Positions 8,345-16,073 of a stretch of DNA of 64,000 nucleotides are shown piece after piece. Within the stretch, counting starts at the first letter, position 1; the number at the start of each line of letters is the position of its first letter. Origin of the DNA: SAR202 cluster bacterium (lineage in GTDB: Bacteria > Chloroflexota > Dehalococcoidia > UBA6926 > VFHL01); contig VFHL01000005.1 in assembly GCA_009392005.1 (NCBI GenBank), positions 62,001 to 126,000 on the forward strand. The letters run 5' to 3'. The notes below the pieces were generated by a model that saw only the letters and a list, made by a program, of their open reading frames with translations, did no database searches and had not been told where the DNA came from. Made by a program: the position numbers and the translations under genes.

Positions 8345-10735
8345 TTGAAGTTGGCTGAACTCGATTCATTAAGTGGTATACGCGTTCTTGAGATTGGTGG
8401 TCAAGCAGTCGAGCATTGTGGACGACTTCTGGCTGATTTAGGAGCGGAGGTAATAAAAGTTGAGCCTCCGAATGGTGCTCTTTCGCGGTCTCTTGCGCCG
8501 TTTGCAGGTGATCTAGTTGATACTGAGCGTAGTTTGTACTTCTTGAATGCAAATTCCAATAAGAAAAGCGTAGTACTTGATTTGGCGAATGAACAAGATC
8601 GAGTACGACTTAAAAACCTCGTTGGTCGGTCAGATGTGGTCCTTGAAGACTTTATACCTGGCTACTTGGATTCTCTTGACCTTGGTTTTGATTCTCTCAA
8701 GGGAATGAATCAAAACATCGTATTAACTTCTATTACTGGTTTTGGACAGATAGGACCGTTTGCAAAATTCCAATCGAATGATCTAGTTGCGGGCGCCATG
8801 GGCGGGATTATGAGTATTCAAGGAGATCCGGATTATCCTCCTTGCAACACGCCATTAGAGTTAGGTTATCAACTTGCAGGGGTTCATGGAGCGATAGGCA
8901 CACTCGCTGCATTGTTCGATCAAAGAGTGGATGGAAATGGTTGCCACGTTGATGTTTCTATTCAAGATGTGATTGGCCATATCCAATTCGCAATTCATCG
9001 ATATTCCATGGATTATGAAATTACGAAGCCGACAGAACGTGGTGTTGCTGGGATTGAGGCATATCCAACAAAGGATGGTTGGGCACACATTTATAGCCGG
9101 CGATGGGAATGGATTGTGGACTGGATTAATGATCCAGTCCTGAACGAATCTCGATGGGAAGACCGGCAATATCGAGCTGATAATTCTCACGAAGCTCATC
9201 AAATTATTGAAGACTTCACCCGGAAGTTCACCTCGATTGAATTGATGGAACAAGGCCAAGAACGGGGTATCCCCATTGCACCGCTTAATTCTATGGAAGA
9301 TTTCGCGAAAAGCATACACTTGCGAGAACGGGGGTTTTTTAAAGATGCGAAACATCCCGTGATCGGTGATTACAGTTATCCTGGCCCACCGTACATCCTG
9401 ACACAAACGCCTGTACATGTTCATAAAACAGCGCCTCTTTTGGGAGAACATGATTCATTGTTGGATCAAATTTTACGTGAAGGCCCCAAGGATACGCGTC
9501 GTCGGCCCGCACGTTCAAAGGAAATGCCAAAGACGATGCAAGATATTCGTGTATTGGACTTCACAATAGCGTTTGCTGGACCTTACGCTACACGGTATCT
9601 TGCCGAACTTGGAGCAGAAGTCATTAAAGTTGAATCGATGAAATTTGCGGGTGGCACGAGTGAAGCAGCTGAATTCCGTCTGCAGCATCCTGGGGGGCGT
9701 ACTGGCAATTTCAACGAGATTAATAGAAGTAAGCGTAGCATCGCTTTGGATTTGCACTTTTCTGAAGCGCAAGAGATTGCCTTAGAACTAGTAAAGAAAA
9801 GTGATGTAGTAATAGACAATTTTAGCCCTGGCACATTGCAAAAGTGGAATTTGGGTTATGACGATATCAAAAAAGTAAAACCAGACATTATTATGGTGGA
9901 AATGCCCGGGTTTGGCTCTTCTGGACCTTATGGTCACTATGTTAGCCTAGGTCAAACTTTAACATCCTATTGTGGCATGATGCGTCTTTGGGGTCATCCG
10001 TCATCTCCAGAGAACATGCGCTCCAAAATAGCGCATCCTGATTGGGTCGCTGCGGCGCATTCTGTAACTGCTATTCTTGCTTCTTTAAATTATCGTGATC
10101 AAACTGGTCTAGGGCAATATATTGAGTTGCCCCAGATTGAGACGGCAGCGACAATGATGGGCGCTGCATTTCTAGATTATTTTGTTAATGGCCGGGTGGC
10201 AGAGCCAATAGGTAACCATCATCCGTCGTTTTCACCGTATAATTCATATCCATGTGAAGGCGATGATCGCTGGTGTGTGATAGCTGTAGAAACTGATGAG
10301 CAGTGGACAGCGCTAATTCAGGCGACTGAAATTAATGAATGGGCAGATGATCCAAGATTTAAAGATCGGTTTGGGCGGAAGTCACATGAAATAGATATCG
10401 ATAAGCGATTAAGCGAATGGACTAGACGCCATAGCCCGAGTCAAATAATGTATTTACTGCAAAAGGTTGGAGTGCCTGCTGGATTAGTTCAGGATGCAGA
10501 AGATCTCTATCGAGATTATCATTTGCGTGAAAAGGGATACTTGATTGAAGTGGAACAGCCATTCACGGGTAAGGTCATAAACCCAGGTGCGACAATTCGG
10601 CTGGGTGGATTACCTGAAGTGAAGCCAAGAGGTGCTCCTTTTTTGGGGCAAGATAACGCAGATGTTTATTCGGAATTGCTTGGCCTCTCCGCAGAGATGA
10701 TAGAAGAATATACGGATAAAGGCTTTTTCGTTTAA
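8345..10735 (+). CDS. Tandem-fused class III (CaiB/BaiF) CoA-transferase
   Basis: Two complete CaiB/BaiF-type halves lie in one 796-residue chain. Half 1 starts SGIRVLEIGGQAVEHCGRLL with LGAEVIKVEPP. Half 2 (from about residue 395) starts DIRVLDFTIAFAGPYATRYL with LGAEVIKVES. Family members move CoA between carboxylic acids through an aspartyl intermediate. Half 2 keeps the expected Asp (HPDWVAAAHS, D566). In half 1 the aligned position in ELGYQLAGVHG is Tyr175, so that half probably lacks catalysis. Normal enzymes are interlocked homodimers of about 400-residue chains, and a fusion would build the dimer from one chain. The TTG at 8345 sits right against GGAGAG. A second TTG at 8351 has better spacing. 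It follows the enoyl-CoA hydratase in an apparent operon. Confidence 0.88.
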   Translation: MKLAELDSLSGIRVLEIGGQAVEHCGRLLADLGAEVIKVEPPNGALSRSLAPFAGDLVDTERSLYFLNANSNKKSVVLDLANEQDRVRLKNLVGRSDVVLEDFIPGYLDSLDLGFDSLKGMNQNIVLTSITGFGQIGPFAKFQSNDLVAGAMGGIMSIQGDPDYPPCNTPLELGYQLAGVHGAIGTLAALFDQRVDGNGCHVDVSIQDVIGHIQFAIHRYSMDYEITKPTERGVAGIEAYPTKDGWAHIYSRRWEWIVDWINDPVLNESRWEDRQYRADNSHEAHQIIEDFTRKFTSIELMEQGQERGIPIAPLNSMEDFAKSIHLRERGFFKDAKHPVIGDYSYPGPPYILTQTPVHVHKTAPLLGEHDSLLDQILREGPKDTRRRPARSKEMPKTMQDIRVLDFTIAFAGPYATRYLAELGAEVIKVESMKFAGGTSEAAEFRLQHPGGRTGNFNEINRSKRSIALDLHFSEAQEIALELVKKSDVVIDNFSPGTLQKWNLGYDDIKKVKPDIIMVEMPGFGSSGPYGHYVSLGQTLTSYCGMMRLWGHPSSPENMRSKIAHPDWVAAAHSVTAILASLNYRDQTGLGQYIELPQIETAATMMGAAFLDYFVNGRVAEPIGNHHPSFSPYNSYPCEGDDRWCVIAVETDEQWTALIQATEINEWADDPRFKDRFGRKSHEIDIDKRLSEWTRRHSPSQIMYLLQKVGVPAGLVQDAEDLYRDYHLREKGYLIEVEQPFTGKVINPGATIRLGGLPEVKPRGAPFLGQDNADVYSELLGLSAEMIEEYTDKGFFV

Positions 10736-10762
10736 TTTAATGATTATCAGGAATGTAGATCA

Positions 10763-11494
10763 ATGATCCCGTTATCTGATGCAAATGGGTATCACCAAAT
10801 ACGTCCATACGTGACTTGGACATTCATTATCCTTAATGCATTTGTTTTCTTTTTCCAAATGCTTTTCGCTGATAAGGCAACTTTTTTTTACACTTTTGGG
10901 ATGATTCCTTCAGAACTAACGGAAGGAATTTCATATAGATTCTTGGACAGTTCTCAAGGCCTTTTGGATATAGAAACGCCGTTTCCCACGTGGGGCACTT
11001 TGATCTCATCAATTTTCATTCATGGCGGCTTCTTACATTTTGGGAGCAACATGCTGTACCTTTGGATTTTTGGAGACAACATCGAAAATTGGTTAGGGCA
11101 TACCAAATTTTTGATTCTGTATTTGGTTTTTGGCTTAGCGGGGTCTGGTGCACATGTGATGGCGGATTCCAGTGGGATGGTGCCTGTTATTGGTGCGAGT
11201 GGGGCAATAGCCGGAGTCCTCGGTGCATATATTGTTTTATTTCCAAAGAATCGCGTTAACACTCTAGTAATGTTCTATTTCATAACAATGGCTCGGATTC
11301 CTGCAGTATTCGTCTTGGGTGGATGGTTTGTTTTGCAACTGGTGAGTGGTTTAGGATCATTGGCGAACACAGGATCGGGTGGCGTTGCTTATTGGGCTCA
11401 TGTTGGAGGATTTGTTGCCGGGTTGCTAGTTGCGTATGTGGGGAAACGTTTCTTCCCGCCGTCCTTACGATTTTCTGATATTAACCGTTTGTGA
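10763..11494 (+). CDS. Rhomboid-family intramembrane serine protease
   Basis: This 243-residue integral membrane protein has six or more hydrophobic segments. The rhomboid signatures are present: HFGSNMLYLWIFG on TM2 (HxxxN), GASGAIAGVLGAY with the catalytic serine on TM4, and WAHVGGFVAGL with the catalytic histidine on TM6. It therefore has an intact Ser-His dyad. The L1 loop between TM1 and TM2 carries the usual long insertion (TFGMIPSEL...). Rhomboids cleave single-pass membrane proteins within the bilayer. The substrate here is unknown. ATG 10763 starts 27 bp after the CoA-transferase stop. It is convergent with the lipoprotein gene downstream. Confidence 0.9.
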   Translation: MIPLSDANGYHQIRPYVTWTFIILNAFVFFFQMLFADKATFFYTFGMIPSELTEGISYRFLDSSQGLLDIETPFPTWGTLISSIFIHGGFLHFGSNMLYLWIFGDNIENWLGHTKFLILYLVFGLAGSGAHVMADSSGMVPVIGASGAIAGVLGAYIVLFPKNRVNTLVMFYFITMARIPAVFVLGGWFVLQLVSGLGSLANTGSGGVAYWAHVGGFVAGLLVAYVGKRFFPPSLRFSDINRL

Positions 11495-11523
11495 GATTTA
11501 GAGATAAATGACAGCGATAAAAA

Positions 11524-12951
11524 CTACCTACGCCTGAAATACGGTGAGCAAAAAGCATTCTCACAGTGGGCGACTTTCAGTTCTTCGTTCGTGTAGTCAT
11601 AATAGCTGATAAGCCCATTTCCATCGGTCCCGATCGTCATTGATGAATAAGCTCCGACATTCCCCTCCGTATCAACCGAAGATATTGTGATAGAGTTGCA
11701 GCCGATATCCACACAATGACCGACCATCAAATCATCTTTGGTGAAATCGTAATAGCTTAAAACTCCTAGCCCATCGGCACCAATTGTTATCGACGATTCT
11801 CTAATGAATCTTCCTGTCCTGATTAAAGTGGATGTTGTACCGCTGGAACATGCCCTGTTGGTACAATGGGCGATTTTGAGGTCGTCTGTCTCAGAGTCGT
11901 AATAGCTAATGAGGCCTTGGCCATCTTTTCCAATGACTAATGATGGCCACGGGCCAACTACTGACTCATCGTCAAGAGTTGTGATTATCGCTTTTGTGCA
12001 TGTCGTGTTTTCGCAATGAGCAATTTTGAGTGCATTGTTGGTGGAATCAGCGTATGCGATTAGCCCTAGGCCATCAGCACCGATTACTATTGACGAGTAT
12101 GCGCCAACATTCCCGTTAGGATCAACTACTGTTGTAGTTGCTGACGAGCAAAGAGTGTTCTCGCAGTGCGCGACTTTGAGGTCATCACTAGTTGCATCGT
12201 AATAGCTAATCAGCCCTAGCCCATCTGCACCTATAGTGATTGAAGATCTCGCTCCCATATTGCCTTCAGAGTCTAGATTGGCAATCGTGTTTTCTGAACA
12301 AGTAATGTTTTCACAATGAGCGATTTTGAGGTCGTCTGCCGTTGCATCGTAATAACTGATTAGCCCAAATCCATCGCGGCCAATTGTGATTGCAGAGTAG
12401 GGTCCGACGTTACCTGAATTGTCGATGGTATTTACCGTGACTGATGAACATTCGATATTTTCGCAATGCGCAACTTCTAAGTAATGGTTAGCTGAATCGT
12501 AGTAGCTGATCAGGCCTAATCCATCTGAACCAATCGTAATAGATGATTGCGCCCCAACTTTTGTCTCCGTTTTTAGCGTATTGATTGTGTTTGGTTTTGG
12601 GCGCGATCTGTCGTCAAGGTTTCCTTGTGGACCTTGGACGCCTTGTACTCCTTGTGGTCCTGTATCACCGACTGGTCCAGCCGGACCTTGGACGCCTTGT
12701 ACTCCTTGTGGTCCTGTATCACCGACTGGTCCAGCCGGACCTTGGACACCTTGTGCTCCCTGTGAGCCAGCATTACCGACTGGTCCAGCCGGACCTTGTT
12801 CGCCCTGCATACCCTGAGGTCCAGCCTGCCCTTGTGGTCCACTAGGCCCCTGGACACCGTCAGTGTTTTTTAAAGCATTTTGAGATCCGGTGCATGAAAG
12901 TGATACAGAAATGCATACCGTGGAAATGAAGAACAATATCAAGATTTTCAT
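11524..12951 (-). CDS. Lipoprotein with collagen-like Gly-X-Y region and seven 50-residue propeller-like repeats
   Basis: The start is set at the ATG at 12951, giving a signal peptide (MKILILFFISTVCISVSLSC) that ends in a lipobox-like LSLSC, so surface anchoring is likely. Next come about 25 Gly-X-Y triplets rich in GPQG, GPAG and GVQG (a collagen-like stalk). Then seven repeats of exactly or nearly 50 residues follow, each with (S)SITIG-DG-GLISYYD, then DDLK-AHCEN--C and a VG(A/P)YS join. Seven repeats suggest a seven-bladed beta-propeller. Each has a paired cysteine motif C-x4-C. Function is unknown; adhesion or binding at the cell surface is inference. A TTG at 12981 would add ten residues. 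No clear ribosome binding site is visible. The next gene, with the same orientation, also encodes a propeller-type protein. Confidence 0.8.
   Translation of the reverse strand: MKILILFFISTVCISVSLSCTGSQNALKNTDGVQGPSGPQGQAGPQGMQGEQGPAGPVGNAGSQGAQGVQGPAGPVGDTGPQGVQGVQGPAGPVGDTGPQGVQGVQGPQGNLDDRSRPKPNTINTLKTETKVGAQSSITIGSDGLGLISYYDSANHYLEVAHCENIECSSVTVNTIDNSGNVGPYSAITIGRDGFGLISYYDATADDLKIAHCENITCSENTIANLDSEGNMGARSSITIGADGLGLISYYDATSDDLKVAHCENTLCSSATTTVVDPNGNVGAYSSIVIGADGLGLIAYADSTNNALKIAHCENTTCTKAIITTLDDESVVGPWPSLVIGKDGQGLISYYDSETDDLKIAHCTNRACSSGTTSTLIRTGRFIRESSITIGADGLGVLSYYDFTKDDLMVGHCVDIGCNSITISSVDTEGNVGAYSSMTIGTDGNGLISYYDYTNEELKVAHCENAFCSPYFRRR
12629..12850. repeat. 54-bp tandem repeat encoding the collagen-like stalk
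   Basis: Two units (12629-12682 and 12683-12736) look identical base for base. A third (12737-12790) is diverged and a partial fourth follows. Each unit encodes six Gly-X-Y triplets, so unit gain or loss keeps the reading frame and would only change stalk length. Confidence 0.85.
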
Positions 12952-13027
12952 GTCTAATATTGACTGCGCTACTGGATTCAAAAGAATGCAGTAGGTGTGA
13001 CCTTGCGTCTACAGACCTCCCATTTTA

Positions 13028-13912
13028 TTACCGTGTACGTTGGAATTTCTGTACTCGTCGACCCTCTAGTACTTCGGATACGTAAAGGTCACCGTGAGAA
13101 TCTGCCCAGATGCCATGAGGCGCCCAAAATTCCCCCGAAGTATGGCTACGTTCTCCGCCCCATCGAGCTAAGAGGTTGCCATCGAGATCCAAGATGCTCA
13201 CCCTCGCACCCAATTCCGCGACATAAACAATGTCATTCGCGATGAATATTTTGCATGGCTGAAGAAAACCTGGCCAAGTATCAAGATGTTGGCCCTTTAG
13301 AGTGAAGACTTGCAAGCGATTGTTTTGTCGGTCAGCAACGTAGATACGATCGTTATATTGCCATACGCTATGCACTAATCGGAATTCTCCTGGTCCTTCC
13401 CCAGGATCTCCCCAAGAAAATAAAAGATTCCCTTCAGTTGAGAATTTATGGACACGGCAATTACGGTATCCATCAGATACATATAAATCTCCATTAGATG
13501 CCAATGAAATATCTGTCGGATGGTGGAACGGTGGGCCCGGCCTCGTAACAACCGGATTATCCGATGTATAGCCCGTATCTGATGGCTGGTCTCTGTTCCC
13601 CAGTGTAAAGATAAGTTCTCGGTCTTTATTGAATTTCATGACTACTTGAGGATTCCGGTCAACGAAATAAAGAGAGTCATCCTCGCCAATGCATAATCCA
13701 TGAGCATCTTCGAAGATACCTTCGCCCCATGAATCTATGAATCGGCCATTTCGGTCAAAGACCATGACAGGATGTTCCGTTCGTGTGAATACATGAACCT
13801 GATCTTTAGAGTCGACTGCGACAGCGCCGGCTTGTCCCCACTCCCATCCATCGGGAAGGTCACCCCAACCCTCTAGGACTTCATACTGAAAGTCACCGGA
13901 CTTAGTTGTCAT
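13028..13912 (-). CDS. NHL-repeat beta-propeller protein (peptidyl-alpha-hydroxyglycine lyase-like)
   Basis: This 294-residue protein has six-fold NHL-type repeats, seen as AVAVDSKDQVHVFTR, GLCIGEDDSLYFVDR, DISLASNGDLYVSDG, RIYVADRQNNRLQVF and GIWADSHGDLYVSEV. Such proteins form six-bladed propellers. The eukaryotic relative PAL cleaves amidated peptide precursors, but bacterial members have unknown roles. No signal peptide is visible, so it is probably cytoplasmic or non-classically exported. ATG 13912 is preferred because GGAAGGA lies 8 bases upstream. An in-frame ATG at 13939 has no such site. A TGGTACAATGG stretch on the minus strand just upstream (about 13966-13976) could be the -10 region. 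The collagen-like lipoprotein gene follows 76 bp downstream. Confidence 0.75.
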   Translation of the reverse strand: MTTKSGDFQYEVLEGWGDLPDGWEWGQAGAVAVDSKDQVHVFTRTEHPVMVFDRNGRFIDSWGEGIFEDAHGLCIGEDDSLYFVDRNPQVVMKFNKDRELIFTLGNRDQPSDTGYTSDNPVVTRPGPPFHHPTDISLASNGDLYVSDGYRNCRVHKFSTEGNLLFSWGDPGEGPGEFRLVHSVWQYNDRIYVADRQNNRLQVFTLKGQHLDTWPGFLQPCKIFIANDIVYVAELGARVSILDLDGNLLARWGGERSHTSGEFWAPHGIWADSHGDLYVSEVLEGRRVQKFQRTR

Positions 13913-14061
13913 ATCGTGATTCCTTCCATCACTAACCATGATTGGTTCGCCTCACGCGGCAAATTGGAGCCATTGTACCATTCCTTGAAATTAGCTAGCG
14001 GAGGAAAAGATGTATTGCTACGATTTTAAAGTCCTCTGGAACAGGAGTAGTAATGATCCCT

Positions 14062-15831
14062 CTAAATGATGCGTTTTAGAGAGGTATTCCAAGAGGGCAT
14101 TAGTTCTAATGACAACCCTTCCAATAAATAGGACGAAATGTCTTGAATTATGTTATTAACGTTATCGTCAATTATACGCTTTGTCTGTTGCAGGGAAGCC
14201 AAAACTGGTTCGTATCGCTGGATATAAATCTTTAATTTCGGTTCTGTGCCGGAAGGCCGGATAGTGATGCGCGATCGACTATCATCCAGAAGCTCAAATG
14301 AAATGATATCGTTGGATCCACCAATAGAATAAGATTCGGGGCTCAAATTCGCGACTCCTAATAAATCTTTGACTCCTATAATGCTCAATCCTCCAAGATT
14401 TTTTGGTGGATTTTTCCTCAGATTCATCATGATTTCGGTCATGGTTTGTCTTCCCAACTTACCTGGAAGCTCGATCAATAACTGTGCATTTTTATAGTAT
14501 CCGTATTTTTCGTACAGCTCGTCCAAATATTGCGAGACAGTTTTTCCGTCATCCTTTAGTGATGAAACCATTTCACTTGTAAGTAACGCCCCAATTGATG
14601 CGTCCTTGTCTCGCACAAAATTTCCGGTTAAGTATCCTAAGCTTTCTTCTGCAGCAAAAATAAAATCGTCTTTGTTTGCCATTTCGCCAATAGTTTTTGC
14701 AATGAATTTGAATCCTACCAAGAGGTCAGATTTCACGTTCACATCAAAACTTTTTGCAATATCCGAAATCAAATTAGTCGTTACTAGTGTCTCAAGAACT
14801 AAGCCGTTTTTTGGTAATCGATTTGCACGTTTTCGCTCAGTCAATATGAAGTGAATTAAAGCTGCTCCAACTTGGTTTCCGGTCAGGATTTCCAATTTGT
14901 TTGATTCCAAATCTTTTTTTGCTGCTACGCCAATTCGATCAGCATCAGGATCAGAACATATTGCTACGTCAGCCCCTATTTGTTCAGCCAACTGTACGGG
15001 TTGTTCCATAACTTCTTTATATTCAGGATTGATAAGGTCACCTGGTGCCGTTGGGAATGTTTCATCTGGTTCTTTTTGTGTGTTAACGTCTGTGACATTG
15101 AATTGTTCTTCGCGTAGAACCGGCGTGACGTTAGTTGATCCAGCGCCGTGTATTGGGCTGAAAACAATGATTGCTGAACGTGACTGACTGACTGATACTG
15201 AACGGACATTATCTATGTATTCTCTATCGACTTCTTCGCCTACTGTCTGAACAAAGCCTCTTTCACGAGCCGTTTTTAGCGGTAAGCGATCGATCTTTTC
15301 GACGCCGTTCACAAGATTCATAAATTGGTTGTCTAGTGGAGCGACGACTTGTCCGCCGTCAGACCAGTAAAACTTAAATCCATTGTCGGTGCGAGGATTA
15401 TGTGAAGCAGTAATTTGGACTCCTGCTGTTGCTTCTAAATGACGTACAGCAAATGATATTTCGGGGGTTGAGCGCATGCTGTTAAAGAGGTAAGAATTAA
15501 TCCCATTCGCGGCAAAAATTTCGCAACTCAGTTCAGCGAATGCCCTAGATTCACGGCGTGCTTCATGGCCAACTACTACACCGTTCGATTTTGCGGATTG
15601 TCCGTATTCGTTTATAAAAAAGCAGAGCCCTTGAGCAGCCTCCCCAATTGTACGGCTATTGATCCGATTCGGCCCTATCCCTAATGGTCCCCTAATTCCA
15701 CCTGTACCAATCATCACATGCATGTAAAAAGCGTCTTCGATTTCAGGCCAGGCTGCATTTTTTAGCAGAGTTGTCAGTGCCGGAATAAATTCGCTGTATG
15801 CGGGGTTTTCTAACCATTCAATCAGATTCAC
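14062..15831 (-). CDS. Phosphoglucomutase/phosphomannomutase (alpha-D-phosphohexomutase)
   Basis: This 589-residue enzyme interconverts hexose 1- and 6-phosphates. All four family loops are present: the phosphoserine loop TASHNPRTDNGFK, the Mg2+ loop DPDADRIG, the sugar-specificity loop AAEESLGYL and the phosphate-binding loop RPSGTEPKLKIY. The N-terminal IGTGGIRGPLGIGPNRIN matches the long pgcA-type subfamily, whose usual length is about 550-590 residues. The GTG at 15831 fits that length. The frame stays open for another 80 codons upstream, almost to the previous gene, without any ATG, GTG or TTG, so an unusual or missed start cannot be excluded. Specificity between glucose and mannose is not readable. 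Confidence 0.9.
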   Translation of the reverse strand: MNLIEWLENPAYSEFIPALTTLLKNAAWPEIEDAFYMHVMIGTGGIRGPLGIGPNRINSRTIGEAAQGLCFFINEYGQSAKSNGVVVGHEARRESRAFAELSCEIFAANGINSYLFNSMRSTPEISFAVRHLEATAGVQITASHNPRTDNGFKFYWSDGGQVVAPLDNQFMNLVNGVEKIDRLPLKTARERGFVQTVGEEVDREYIDNVRSVSVSQSRSAIIVFSPIHGAGSTNVTPVLREEQFNVTDVNTQKEPDETFPTAPGDLINPEYKEVMEQPVQLAEQIGADVAICSDPDADRIGVAAKKDLESNKLEILTGNQVGAALIHFILTERKRANRLPKNGLVLETLVTTNLISDIAKSFDVNVKSDLLVGFKFIAKTIGEMANKDDFIFAAEESLGYLTGNFVRDKDASIGALLTSEMVSSLKDDGKTVSQYLDELYEKYGYYKNAQLLIELPGKLGRQTMTEIMMNLRKNPPKNLGGLSIIGVKDLLGVANLSPESYSIGGSNDIISFELLDDSRSRITIRPSGTEPKLKIYIQRYEPVLASLQQTKRIIDDNVNNIIQDISSYLLEGLSLELMPSWNTSLKRII

Positions 15832-16073
15832 AAAAGCGGAATCAGAGAGGTGATTCCTATTGTCGTGAACAAGGTTGATGAACTCTCTCGTATTTTGGCT
15901 GAACTCATTCAGGTGACTGTCCTTGTACCTTTCCAGATCACATGCAACGTGTGTTATCGAGATTAGATCATGTGGAGAGTGGCTTGCACTAGATGGGACA
16001 AAACCGACGGGTACACAAAGAGAGATCCATTTGTTCGCTCCAAAGCAATCTTGAGCATTGTATCTGTTGAAGC

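Noticed and set aside
12573..12857. Alternative-frame open frames inside the collagen-like stalk
   Set aside because: They are by-products of the 54-bp repeat; the collagen-like frame with signal peptide is the supported one.
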